DNA of 64,000 bases from Devosia sp. (lineage in GTDB: Bacteria > Pseudomonadota > Alphaproteobacteria > Rhizobiales > Devosiaceae): NCBI GenBank assembly GCA_016713105.1, contig JADJPS010000017.1, positions 434,001 to 498,000 of the forward strand. Reading direction: 5' to 3'. The notes beneath the pieces are model-generated. The model was given only the letters and a program-made list of their open reading frames with translations, searched no databases and was not told where the DNA came from. This document shows, one piece after another, positions 1 to 9,254 of this stretch (position 1 is its first letter; every line of letters starts with the position of its first letter). The translations under genes were made by a program, and so were the position numbers.

Positions 1-98
1 ACACCGCGGAAATCCCGCGGTTCCCCAACCAGCACATCGCGACCCGGCAAGAACTTCAGCGTCGCAGGATTGGGCGTGGCTTCGGTCTGGATGAACAT
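1..98 (-). CDS. NifU/Nfu family iron-sulfur scaffold protein, N-terminus only (cut by window edge)
   Basis: Only the first 32 codons lie in the window, starting with ATG at 98 and running off the left edge. The visible start MFIQTEATPNPATLKF is the typical beginning of the Nfu N-terminal domain, where an Fe-S carrier of the NifU C-terminal family begins with FIQTExTPNP. Family knowledge says such proteins receive Fe-S clusters and pass them to apoproteins; the C-terminal CxxC domain that would confirm this is outside the window. The gene is the downstream neighbour of a universal stress protein and trpS, an order common in Hyphomicrobiales. Confidence 0.8.
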   Translation of the reverse strand, partial: MFIQTEATPNPATLKFLPGRDVLVGEPRDFRG

Positions 99-179
99 CT
101 TGGGTCCGAAAGTTCGAGTTAGAATGGTTCTAAATAGGATTTCGGCGCCCGATAGGCAAGGGTTTCGATGGCCCCGTCC

Positions 180-665
180 CTAGGTGACGGCAACGATCTG
201 CTCGTCGGTCATCGTGCCCGGGATGATGGTGACGATCACCGGCAGGGCGGCATTGCCGGCCCGGGTGGCGAAATCGGTGACCAGCGGCCCCGGCCCGTCC
301 TTCGAATTGGCGGCGGCCAGCACCAGGATCGCGATGCCCGGATCGGCCGCGACGACCTTGCCGATCTCGCCGACGAGGTCGCCCTCGCGAATCACCGTCT
401 CGGTGCGGATGTCCCCGATCTGGGCGATGCGGGCACGGCGCGCATCGATCAGCCGCTCCGCCGCTTCGCGGGCCTCGGCGCGCATCACCTCCTCGACCCC
501 GAGGAACTGCGCGAAGTCCTGGGTCTCGATGACCGAGAGCAGCACCACGGTGCCGCCCGTGCGCTTGACGCGGTGCGCCGCAAAGCTCACCGCGCGATCG
601 GCTTCCTTGCTGTCGTCGATGACGACGAGGAATTTCCGCTTGTAGTCGTTCAGGGGCTCAGCCAA
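180..665 (-). CDS. universal stress protein (UspA family)
   Basis: A 161-residue single-domain protein with the Usp fold pattern: a first beta strand KFLVVIDDSKEAD, a long helix FAAHRVKRTGG, a second strand TVVLLSVIE, and a late strand AILVLAAA followed by a short C-terminal strand. The classic ATP-binding G-x2-G-x9-G-S/T pattern near the C-terminus is not clear, so nucleotide binding is uncertain. The start is a TTG at 665 preceded by GAGGAA about nine bases upstream; no ATG is available near the N-terminus. It sits 60 bases downstream of trpS and upstream of nfu, probably in one transcript. The cellular role (stress tolerance) is known only for the family. Confidence 0.85.
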   Translation of the reverse strand: MAEPLNDYKRKFLVVIDDSKEADRAVSFAAHRVKRTGGTVVLLSVIETQDFAQFLGVEEVMRAEAREAAERLIDARRARIAQIGDIRTETVIREGDLVGEIGKVVAADPGIAILVLAAANSKDGPGPLVTDFATRAGNAALPVIVTIIPGTMTDEQIVAVT

Positions 666-725
666 GGCACCGTTTCCTCGTTGCCGATGGCCTGCATTGT
701 CCCAAATGGCGGGTGCCGCGTCCAG

Positions 726-1769
726 TCAGCGCACGAAGCCGACGATCCGGCGCACGTCGTCCATGATCGGCTGGGCGATGGCGCGGGCCCGGTCGGCGCC
801 GTTCCCGAGGATGCGGTCCATCTCGGCCCGGTCGTCGACGAGACGCTGCATCTGGGTGGCGATCGGGGCCAGCACGGAGACCGCCAGGTCGGCCAGCGCC
901 GGCTTGAAGCGGCCCCATCCCGAGCCGCCGTACTCGTCGAGCACGGCATCCACCGAGCGATCGGACAGCGCGGCGTAGATGGCGACCAGATTGGCGGCCT
1001 CGGCGCGGCCCTCGAGCCCCTGGGCCTCGGAGGGCAGCGGCTCGGGGTCGGTGGTGGCCTTCTTGATCTTCTTCGAAATCGTGTCGGCACCGTCCATCAT
1101 GTAGATGGTCGACATGTCCGAGGCGTCGGATTTCGACATCTTCTTCTTGCCGTCGCGGAGGCTCATCACCCGCGTGGCGGGGCCGGTGACCATCGATTCG
1201 GTCAGCGGGAAGAACTCCTCGTCGAGCCCCAGGCCTTTGATCTGCTTGCGGAAATCGTGGTTGAACTTCTTTGCGATGTCGCGTGTCAGCTCGAGGTGCT
1301 GGCGCTGGTCCTCGCCCACCGGCACGCCGGTGGCCTTATAGAGCAGGATGTCGGCCGCCATCAGCGAGGGATAGGCGAACAGCCCCAGCGACACGGCTTC
1401 GGAGTTCTCCCCGCCCTCGCTGCCCGCCTTGTCCTTGAACTGGGTCATGCGCGCCATCCAGCCGACGCGCGCCACGCAGTTGAAGATCCAGCCCAGCTCG
1501 GCGTGTTCGACCACCTGGCTCTGGTTGAAGATGATGGACCGGTTCGGATCGAGGCCGGAAGCGATGTAGGCGGCCGCGATCTCGTAGGTCCAGCGCCTCA
1601 GGTCCTCGGGTTCCTGCCACACGGTGATCGCATGCATGTCGACCACGCAGTAGATCGTCTCGTGCGTCTGCTGCAGGGGGACGAAGCGCCGGATGGCGCC
1701 GAGGTAGTTGCCGAGGTGCAGGTCGCCCGAGGGCTTGATGCCGGAAAAGACGCGCGGGGTGAAGGGCAT
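726..1769 (-). CDS. trpS: tryptophanyl-tRNA synthetase
   Basis: Class I aminoacyl-tRNA synthetase that charges tRNA-Trp with tryptophan in the cytoplasm. The protein is 347 residues, the usual bacterial length. It has the N-terminal signature FSGIKPSGDLHLGNYLGA with the HIGH-like HLGN near residue 17, and the KMSKS loop as KKKMSKSDASD near residue 205. The frame is open 76 codons further upstream through a palindromic repeat, but that extension is low-complexity and the conserved protein begins at ATG 1769. It follows murJ across a repeat-filled gap and precedes the universal stress protein gene. Confidence 0.96.
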   Translation of the reverse strand: MPFTPRVFSGIKPSGDLHLGNYLGAIRRFVPLQQTHETIYCVVDMHAITVWQEPEDLRRWTYEIAAAYIASGLDPNRSIIFNQSQVVEHAELGWIFNCVARVGWMARMTQFKDKAGSEGGENSEAVSLGLFAYPSLMAADILLYKATGVPVGEDQRQHLELTRDIAKKFNHDFRKQIKGLGLDEEFFPLTESMVTGPATRVMSLRDGKKKMSKSDASDMSTIYMMDGADTISKKIKKATTDPEPLPSEAQGLEGRAEAANLVAIYAALSDRSVDAVLDEYGGSGWGRFKPALADLAVSVLAPIATQMQRLVDDRAEMDRILGNGADRARAIAQPIMDDVRRIVGFVR

Positions 1770-1825
1770 GGAACAGTCCCACAGGCAGGCGTGATGAGGG
1801 GCGTGGCGGACCACGCGACTGCCTC

Positions 1826-1938
1826 TACCCCCCTCCCCGCCTCCCCCGCAAGGGGGGAGGTGCCGCGCCGTGCCTGGGGCGACGGTGGCGAAACAAGCTC
1901 GATCGGGCACCCTCCCCCTCGCGGGGAGGGCCGAGGAG
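1826..1938. repeat. G/C-run palindromic intergenic repeat (copy 1)
   Basis: Between murJ and trpS lie two short hairpins built from C-run and G-run arms. One has CCTCCCCC and GGGGGGAGG arms around CGCAA, and the other has CCCTCCCC and GGGGAGGG arms around CTCGC. The same style of element occurs near 3.6, 11.86 and 32.4 kb, always between genes. It resembles the REP-like elements of alphaproteobacterial genomes. It may act as a terminator or transcript-end structure for murJ, but this is inference. Confidence 0.7.
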
Positions 1939-1959
1939 GGGGAGCGGCAGGCTGAGAGC

Positions 1960-3522
1960 CTATGACTTTGTGCGCCTGAGCCGGCGGACCAGCGCACCGA
2001 GGCGCTGCACCCCGCTCAGGTGCGCGAGGGCGAAGTAGAATCCGGCGCCGAGCCCGCACAGGGCCGCCAGCGCCAGCGCCTGGACGAGGAAGTTGTAGCC
2101 CGGGTCGAACACCGGGCCGAGCAGCACCACGCTGCCCCACAGCGCCAGCCCCATGACCAGCGTCAGCAGCGCGATCAGGCCCTGCTGCCGCCACTCGGCC
2201 AGCGTCAGGGTGAAATGCCCTCGGCGGGCCAGGAAGGCCGCCAGCAGCAGCACGTTGACCCAGGCCGCGGCGGAGGTCGCAAGCGCGATCCCGACATGCC
2301 TGAGGCTCGCGAACAGGGCCAGCGACAGCCCGATATTGACCACCAGCGAAATGGCGGCGAACACCGTCGGCGTGGCGGTGTCCTGGCGCGAGAAGAAGCC
2401 TGGCTGCAGCACCCGGATGAGGACGAAGGCCGGCACGCCGACCGCAAACCCGATCAGCGCCTCCGAGACCGTGACGCTGTCGCCCGGCCCGAAGGCGCCG
2501 CGCTCGAACAGCACCCGCACCACCGGCAGCGCCAGCGCGATCAGCGCCCCGGCCGCGGGCATCGTCAGCAGCATGGACAGGAACAGCGACTGGCTCTGGC
2601 TCTGCCGCGCCTCGTCGGTCCGGCCCGCCCCGATATGGCGGCTGAGTTCGGGCAGCAGCACCGTGCCGATGGCGATGCCGATGATGCCCAGCGGCAGCTG
2701 GTAGAGCCGGTCGGCATTGTAGATGATCGACATCACCTCGTCGGCGCCCGAGGCGATGATGGTGCCCACGAAGATGTTGATCTGGGTGATGCCGCCCGCA
2801 ATGATCGCCGGCACCGCCAGCACCCAGAAGCGCCTGACCTCGGCATCGAGCCGCGGCAACCGCAGCTTCGGCAGGAATCCGGCCCGGCGGATCGCCCACC
2901 AGACCAGCGCCAGCTGCGCGATGCCGCCCGCCATGGTGGCGACCGCCACCCAGAAGGCGGTGTCCCTGTCCTCGAGCGTCAGCAGCGCCAGCGGGATCAG
3001 CGCCGAGATGTTGACGAGGTTGAGCACCACCGGCGCGAAGGCGGCGGCAAAGAACCGATTGAGGCTGTTGAGGATCGCCGCATAGGCCGCCATCAGCGAC
3101 ATGCAGGCGAGGTAGGGGAACATGATGCGGGTGAGGAACACCGTCAGCTCGAACTTGTCGGCATTGCCGACGAAGCCGGGAACGAAGACCACCATGATCT
3201 GGGGCGTGAAGATCTCGACCAGCACCGTGACCACGAGGATCGTCGCGACGAGCCAGCTCATGATCCGGCCGGCCAGCTCCCTCGCACCGTCGGCCCCCTG
3301 GGTTTCGAGGGCGCCCGCGAACATCGGCACGAAGGCGGTATTGAACGCGCCTTCGGCGAACAGCCGCCGGAACAGGTTGGGGAAGCGGAAGGCGGCATTG
3401 AACGCATCCGACACCGGCGAGATGCCGAGCACCGCCGCCATCAGCGCATCGCGCACGAAGCCGAACACGCGGCTCAGCAGGGTCAGGGCGCCGACCGAGA
3501 GGAAATTGCGGTAAAGGCTCAT
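1960..3522 (-). CDS. murJ: lipid II flippase MurJ (MviN family)
   Basis: A 520-residue polytopic inner membrane protein that flips lipid II across the cytoplasmic membrane for peptidoglycan synthesis. It opens with MSLYRNFLSVGALTLLSRVFG and has the early MurJ motif SDAFNAAFRFPNLFRRLFAEGA followed by FNTAFVPMF, which is diagnostic. Hydrophobic segments recur along the length, matching the 14 helices of the family. ATG at 3522 is used. The gene lies between glnD and trpS on the same strand, a conserved rhizobial-type arrangement, with a 201-base gap to glnD filled by repeats. Confidence 0.96.
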   Translation of the reverse strand: MSLYRNFLSVGALTLLSRVFGFVRDALMAAVLGISPVSDAFNAAFRFPNLFRRLFAEGAFNTAFVPMFAGALETQGADGARELAGRIMSWLVATILVVTVLVEIFTPQIMVVFVPGFVGNADKFELTVFLTRIMFPYLACMSLMAAYAAILNSLNRFFAAAFAPVVLNLVNISALIPLALLTLEDRDTAFWVAVATMAGGIAQLALVWWAIRRAGFLPKLRLPRLDAEVRRFWVLAVPAIIAGGITQINIFVGTIIASGADEVMSIIYNADRLYQLPLGIIGIAIGTVLLPELSRHIGAGRTDEARQSQSQSLFLSMLLTMPAAGALIALALPVVRVLFERGAFGPGDSVTVSEALIGFAVGVPAFVLIRVLQPGFFSRQDTATPTVFAAISLVVNIGLSLALFASLRHVGIALATSAAAWVNVLLLAAFLARRGHFTLTLAEWRQQGLIALLTLVMGLALWGSVVLLGPVFDPGYNFLVQALALAALCGLGAGFYFALAHLSGVQRLGALVRRLRRTKS

Positions 3523-3548
3523 CGGGTCTCGTCTCGGGTCGGTGCGGG

Positions 3549-3692
3549 CAGAGTACCCCCACCCCTGTCCCCTCCCCGCAAGGGGGAGGGAGACCCGACT
3601 GTGGGGTCCGGGTTCTGGCCGAAGCCAGCGCTTTGCCCGCGGCTCCTTCGTCTCCTCCCCCCCTGCGGGGGAGGGACAGGGTGGGGGGTGTC
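3549..3692. repeat. G/C-run palindromic intergenic repeat (copy 2)
   Basis: The murJ-glnD gap carries two mirror-image blocks. The first is ACCCCTGTCCCCTCCCCGC then AAGGGGGAGGG, and the second is CTCCCCCCCTGCGGGGGAGG then GACAGGGTGGGGGG. The outer parts of the two blocks are complementary, so the whole 140 bases could fold as one long arm with two internal hairpins. It belongs to the same family as the copies near 1.85, 11.86 and 32.4 kb. Confidence 0.7.
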
Positions 3693-3723
3693 TCGAAGCA
3701 CCAGCCTCGCGGACGGCCGCACC

Positions 3724-6525
3724 TCACCCATTGACTGCCTTGGCCTTTTCCTCGACCGGCCCGAACACCGCGAGCAGGGCGTCGTGGATGCGCTTCTGGC
3801 GGACCCGCGAGTCGATCTTGTGGCCGGTGAGGTCGGTGACGTAGAAGACGTCGACGGCCTTTTCGCCATAGGTGCCGATATGGGCCGAACCGATGGTGAG
3901 ATTGAGGTCGGAGATCTCGCGGGTCAGCTGGTGCAGCAGGCCGGTGCGGTCGAGCCCCATCACCTCGATGACGGTGAACTTCTCCGAGATCGCATTCGAG
4001 ACATCGACCTGCGCCGGCAGGCTGAACGGCTTCAGCCGCTTGTTGTGCCGGCTCTCCTTGCCCAGGTCGATCAGCACCTGCCGCTTGCCCTGCAGCAGCT
4101 GCTTGACCGTATCGATGATGCGGGTGGCGCGCACCTTCTCGTCCTCGTCCGAGGTGAAGGAGCGGCGCAGCCGGAAGGTGTCGACGGCCCGCCCGTCGCG
4201 GGTCGAGAAGATCTGTGCCCCGATGATCGAGGCATCGCACATGGTGCAGGCACCCGCGATCAGCGACAGCAGCCGCGGATGGTCCGGGGTGTAAAAGCTC
4301 ACCTCGGTGATGCCCTCGAAGGCCTTGACGCGGATCGAGCCGGCGAACACCTGCCCGGCTTGGTCGGCGGCGCGGATCATCTTGGCGTGCTCGGCCTGCA
4401 GTTCCGGCTCGGCGCGCAGCCAGTAGTGGTCGTAGTGGCGTGCCACGTAGCTCGCCACCTCGTCGGCCGGCCAGGCCGACAGCGCGTTGCGCAGCACGTT
4501 CCTCGCCGCCTCGATGCGGTCGCGCTGCGTCACCTTCGAGTGACCGCCCGACAGCAGCGGCTCGGTGGCATAGTAGAGCGAGCGCAGCAGCGAGCCCTTC
4601 CAGCCGGTCCACACCCCCGGCCCGACGGCGCGGATGTCGCAGGCGGTGAGGATCATCAAGAGCGCCAGCCGCTGCGGCGACTGCACCACGTCGGCGAAAG
4701 CCTTGGCGGTCTCGGGATCCTGGATGTCGCGGCTCTGCGCGATCTCGCTCATCAGCAGGTGATACTCGATCAGCCAGGCGACGGTATCGGTCTCGGCCGC
4801 ATCGAGCCCCAGCCGTGGACAGAACTTCCGCGCGATGCGCGCCCCGGCAATTGAATGGTCCTCCGGACGGCCCTTGGCGATATCGTGCAGGAACAGCGCC
4901 ACGTAGAGCAGGCGCGTGTCGTTGAGGTGCGGCAGGAGCTCGTGGGTGAGCGGCAATTCGTTCCTGAGGCCGCCATTGGCGATGTCGCCCATCACCCCGA
5001 CGGCGCGGATCAGGTGCTCGTCCACCGTGTAGTGGTGGTACATGTTGAACTGCATCAGCGCGACGATCTTGCCGAATTCCGGCACGAAGCGGCCGAGCAC
5101 GCCGCTCTCGTTCATCTGGCGCAGCATGCGCTCGACATAGGTCGGCGCCGTCAGGATCTCGAGGAACCAGGCATTGGCCTGCCGGTCGTTCCGGAGCTCG
5201 TGCCCGATCAGCCGCAGGGAGCGCCGGATCGCCTTGATCGCACCGGGGTGCAGGTGCAGGTCGTGCTGGCCGGCAAGCAGGAACCCCTTGATCAGGTTCC
5301 TGGGGTCCTTCTGGAACACCTCGGCATGCGCGATGTTGAGCCGCCCGCCCTCGATGACGAAGTCCTTCTCGCCGCGGATGGCGACCTTGCCGCGCTTGAA
5401 CGGCGCCAGCACCCGCCCCACCATGTCGAGCGGCTTGGCATGGTCGAATTCCAGCGAGGTGCTGAAGATGCGGGTCAGGTCGCCGACATCCTTGGCGACG
5501 AGGAAGTAGCGCTTCATGAAGCGCTCGACGCCGAGCATCCCGGCCCGGTCGTTGTAGCCCAGCCGCGCCGCGAGGTCCGGCTGCACGTCGAAGCTGATCT
5601 TCTCGTCGGCCCGCCCGGTGAGGAAGTGCAGGTTGCACCGGATCGCCCAGAGGAAATCCTCGGCCCGCACGAACAGCCGGTACTCCTCCGCGCTCAAGAC
5701 GCCCTTGCCCACCAGTTCGGCGCCGGTCTTGACCCGGTAGAAGTACTTGCCGATCCAGAACAGCGTGTTGAGGTCCCTCAGGCCCCCCTTGCCGTCCTTG
5801 ATGTTGGGCTCGACCACGTAGCGGGTATTGCCCATCTGGCGGTGGCGTTCGTCGCGCTCGGCCATCTTGGCGGCGATGAACTCCGGCCCGGTGCGCGGCA
5901 TCACCTCGTTCTCGAAGCGCCGCACCAGTTCGCTGAACAGCATCTTGTCGCCGGTGAGGTAGCGCGCCTCGAGCGTGGCGGTCCTGACCGTCATGTCGGA
6001 CTTCGCCATGCGGATGCAATCGTCCACCGAGCGCACCGCGTGACCGACCTTCTGGCCGAAATCCCACAGCATGTAGAGGATGTATTCGGTGACCTGTTCC
6101 CCCCAGGGGGTCTGCTTGTAGGGCAGGATGAACAGCAGGTCGATGTCCGAGCCCGGCGCCAGCGTGCCGCGCCCGTAGCCGCCGACCGCCGCGATCGACA
6201 CCACCTCGGCGCCCGACGGATTGTCGACCGGATAGACGTCGCGGGTGGCGAACAGGTGCACGGCGCGGATGATCTCGTCCTCGGCGGCGCTCAGGTTCAT
6301 GGCGCAGCGCGTGCCCTTGCCGGTCGCCATCAGTTCGGCCTCGGCACCGAGCCGGGCCTCGGCCAGCACCTGCCTCAGGTGCTGCAGCACCCTTGCCCGT
6401 GCCGGTCCCGACTTTGGTGAATCGGCCCCCACCAGGGCCTTGAGATCGCCATAGATGAGGTCGGCCGTCGCCAGCCGGAAGGCCGGTTTTCGCGGGCGGG
6501 TGTCAATTTCGGCGAGCGGCATCAC
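3724..6525 (-). CDS. glnD: bifunctional [protein-PII] uridylyltransferase/uridylyl-removing enzyme
   Basis: Nitrogen sensor of 933 residues that uridylylates PII proteins when glutamine is low and removes UMP when glutamine is high. Domains in order: nucleotidyltransferase with GGYGRGTLAPGSDIDLLF near residue 113; an HD hydrolase domain with FLHDIAKGRPEDHS near 545; and two C-terminal ACT domains starting around residues 738 (EVSFYTPDHPRLL) and 850 (VMGLDRTGLLHQL). Length matches alphaproteobacterial GlnD. The start at 6525 lies 23 bases inside the end of mutS, so the two genes are probably co-transcribed. Confidence 0.96.
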   Translation of the reverse strand: MMPLAEIDTRPRKPAFRLATADLIYGDLKALVGADSPKSGPARARVLQHLRQVLAEARLGAEAELMATGKGTRCAMNLSAAEDEIIRAVHLFATRDVYPVDNPSGAEVVSIAAVGGYGRGTLAPGSDIDLLFILPYKQTPWGEQVTEYILYMLWDFGQKVGHAVRSVDDCIRMAKSDMTVRTATLEARYLTGDKMLFSELVRRFENEVMPRTGPEFIAAKMAERDERHRQMGNTRYVVEPNIKDGKGGLRDLNTLFWIGKYFYRVKTGAELVGKGVLSAEEYRLFVRAEDFLWAIRCNLHFLTGRADEKISFDVQPDLAARLGYNDRAGMLGVERFMKRYFLVAKDVGDLTRIFSTSLEFDHAKPLDMVGRVLAPFKRGKVAIRGEKDFVIEGGRLNIAHAEVFQKDPRNLIKGFLLAGQHDLHLHPGAIKAIRRSLRLIGHELRNDRQANAWFLEILTAPTYVERMLRQMNESGVLGRFVPEFGKIVALMQFNMYHHYTVDEHLIRAVGVMGDIANGGLRNELPLTHELLPHLNDTRLLYVALFLHDIAKGRPEDHSIAGARIARKFCPRLGLDAAETDTVAWLIEYHLLMSEIAQSRDIQDPETAKAFADVVQSPQRLALLMILTACDIRAVGPGVWTGWKGSLLRSLYYATEPLLSGGHSKVTQRDRIEAARNVLRNALSAWPADEVASYVARHYDHYWLRAEPELQAEHAKMIRAADQAGQVFAGSIRVKAFEGITEVSFYTPDHPRLLSLIAGACTMCDASIIGAQIFSTRDGRAVDTFRLRRSFTSDEDEKVRATRIIDTVKQLLQGKRQVLIDLGKESRHNKRLKPFSLPAQVDVSNAISEKFTVIEVMGLDRTGLLHQLTREISDLNLTIGSAHIGTYGEKAVDVFYVTDLTGHKIDSRVRQKRIHDALLAVFGPVEEKAKAVNG

Positions 6526-9192
6526 GGGTTTTCTTAAGCTCGTAGATCAGGTCGATGGCCTGTCGGGGGGTCAAGTCGTCGGGGCGAACCTGGTCGAGCA
6601 TGTCATGGAGCGGATTAACGGTCGCCTTCGGTGGCGGCGGTTGGTGCGCAAAGAGCGGCAGATCGTCTAGCACGGCGATGTTGTGCCCGGAAGAGCCCTG
6701 GCCGCCCGACGAGCGCTGTTCGAGCAGGTCGAGCACCTGCCGGGCGCGGGCCAGCACCGGCTCGGGCAACCCGGCGAGCCGGGCCACCTGGATGCCGTAG
6801 CTGCGATCGGCGGCGCCCTCCGCCACCTCGTGCAGGAACACCACCTCGCCCTCCCATTCGCGCACCTTCATGGTGTGGTTGGTGACGCGTTCGAGGCTCT
6901 TGCTGAGCGAGGTCAACTCGTGGAAATGCGTGGCGAACAGGGCGCGGCAGCCGGTCGAATTGTGCAGCGCCTCGACCGCCGCCCAGGCGATCGACAGGCC
7001 GTCGAAGGTCGCCGTGCCGCGGCCGATCTCGTCGAGGATGACCAGCGAGCGCGAGGTGGCGCGGTTGAGGATGGCGGCGGTCTCGACCATCTCGACCATG
7101 AAGGTCGATCGCCCCCCGCCGATGTCGTCGGCGGCGCCGACGCGCGAGAACACCCGGTCGACCACCCCGATATGGGCCCGGCTCGCCGGCACGAAGCTCC
7201 CCATCTGCGCGAGGATCGCGATCAGCGCGTTCTGCCGGAGGAAGGTCGACTTGCCGCCCATGTTCGGGCCGGTCACCAGCCACAGCCCGCCACTGGTCAG
7301 GTCGCAGTCGTTCTCGACGAACACCGCGCCGGACGCGCGCACATGGGTCTCGACCACCGGATGGCGGCCCCCTCGATGGCGAAGGCGAGGCTGTCGTCGA
7401 CGCGTGGCCGGCAGAAACCCCTGCTCGCCGCCAGCTCCGCCAGCCCGGCCGCGACATCGAGTTCGGCAAGCGCATCGGCAACCGACCGCAGCCGTTCCGT
7501 GTCCGCCGCCACCGCCGCCGCCAGCCGCGCGAAGATCGCCTGCTCGAGACCGAGTGCGGCATCGTGCGCCTTGGCGATCCGCCCCTCCAGCTCGGCCAGT
7601 TCCTTGGTGGTGAAGCGCATGGCGCTGGCCATGGTCTGGCGGTGGATGAAGCTCGTGGCGTGCGGCGGCTCGAGCAGCCTTGCCCCGTGTGCTGCGGGCA
7701 CCTCGACGAAATAGCCCAGCACGCCATTGTGCCGAATCTTCAAAGAGCGGACGTCCGTCTCCTCGATCAGCCGCGCCTGCAGCGCCGCCACCACCTCCCG
7801 GGTCTGGGAGGCGAGGGCCCGTTCGGCGTCGAGGTCCGCGTCGTAGCCATGGCGCACGAAGCCGCCGTCACGGGCCAGCAGCGGCGGGTCGTCATCGATG
7901 GCGGCGAGGAGTTCGGCCGCCAGCGCAGCGGGGGCCTCGGCGAGGCGGGCGCCGATGGCGACGAGCACCGCCGGCGCCTGCGACAGCGCTCCGAGCCGGT
8001 CGGCGATCCCGCTGGCCCCTGCCACCGCCGCGGCGATGGCCTTGAGGTCGCGCGGCCCGCCCCGTCCCAGCATCAGTCGCGTCAGGGCCCTGGTGATGTC
8101 GGGCACGGCCTTGAGCTCCCCGCGCAACCGGCGCGTCAGCAGCGTATCCTCCGCCAGGGCCTCGACCGCGTCGAGCCTGGCATTGATTGCCCCGGCCTCG
8201 CGGAGCGGGGCGGCGAGGCGCCGCGCCAGCAGGCGCGAGCCACCCGGGGTCACGCACAGGTCGATTTCGGCCCCGAGCGACCCCTTCTCCGTGCCGCGCT
8301 GGGTGACCAGCAGCTCGAGCGAGGCGCGCGTCGCCAGATCGATCGCCATGTGCGCGGCGACCCGCTCGCTGGCCGGCGGCCTGAGGGCCAGCGGCACGCC
8401 CTTCTGGCTCTCCCGCACATAGTCGCAGAGCGCCCCGAGCGCGGCGCGTCCGGCACGCGAGAAGGCGGTGGGGTCGACCGGGTGGCCGGCAAAGCCGGTG
8501 GCGATGCGCCCCGCCGCCCGTTCGCTGTCGAACAGCGCGCCGTCGGCGATGACGATTGCCGCCTCCGGCAGCACCACCTTCATTTCGGCGAGCGCCGCCC
8601 GGCTCGCCTCGCCCAGCAGCAGCTCCGCCGGCTCGATCCGCGCCAGTTCGTCGCCGAGCGCCGTCGCGGCGACATCGATCACCGCCGTCTCGCCGGTCGA
8701 CACGTCCGCCCAGGCCAGCGCGAAGTCGGTCTCGCCGTGGCGGACCATGGCGAGGGCGGCCAGATAGTTGGAGGACCGCGCCGGCAGCAGGTCGTCCTCG
8801 GTCAGGGTGCCGCGCGTCACCAGCCGCACCACGTCGCGCCGGACCGGCGACTTGCCGCCGCGCTTCCTGGCTTCCGCCGGGTCCTCCAGTTGCTCGCAGA
8901 TGGCGACGCGGTGGCCCAAGGCGATCAGGCGCCTGAGATAATCCTGCGCGGCGTGGATCGGCACCCCGCACATCGGGATGTCGGCGCCCTGGTGCTTGCC
9001 GCGCCGGGTGAGGACAATGCCGAGCGCCTGGCTGGCGACCTCGGCATCCTCGAAGAACATCTCGTAGAAATCGCCCATCCGGTAGAACAGCAGGAAGCCG
9101 GGATTGACCGCCTTGATCTCGAGATACTGCGCCATCATCGGGGTGATGGCGGCGTCGGCAGCGGTCGGGACGGAAGAGGGCGCTTGGTCCAT
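6503..9192 (-). pseudogene. mutS: DNA mismatch repair protein MutS, interrupted by a single-base frameshift
   Basis: Mismatch recognition ATPase of about 896 residues if the frame is repaired. The first part (from ATG 9192) has the mismatch-binding GDFYEMF near residue 39 and domains I-III. The second part has Walker A TGPNMGGKST, Walker B-type VILDEIGRGT and FATHFHEL. The reading frame breaks at the run of five C at 7368-7372 (five G on the coding strand). One extra G would restore EGGRHPVVETHV, the expected MutS sequence, whereas the given sequence reads on to a stop at 7297. Both halves are fully conserved, so a consensus error is more likely than decay, but a real mutator allele cannot be excluded. 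Confidence 0.93.
7368..7372. other. frameshift site in mutS (C run, one base short)
   Basis: Five C on the plus strand where six are needed to keep MutS in frame. Upstream of this point conserved MutS sequence is read in one frame (CRPRVDDSLAFAIEG); downstream it continues in the next frame (HPVVETHV). Confidence 0.85.
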
Positions 9193-9254
9193 CGGCCTTG
9201 AGCGAAAGCGGGGAAAGGCGCGACGTTAGGCGGTTTGCCGCGCCCTGCCAACTC

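Noticed and set aside
2020..4854. Long plus-strand frame opposite murJ and glnD
   Set aside because: It is antisense to conserved genes and its translation is Gln/Arg/His-rich without recognisable domains.
1598..6067. A very long open frame on the minus strand through trpS, murJ and glnD
   Set aside because: It is an out-of-frame reading of the real genes in GC-rich DNA, with Arg/Pro/Gly-rich low-complexity translation and no domain.
4855..6420. Long plus-strand frame opposite glnD
   Set aside because: Antisense shadow of glnD; no domain.
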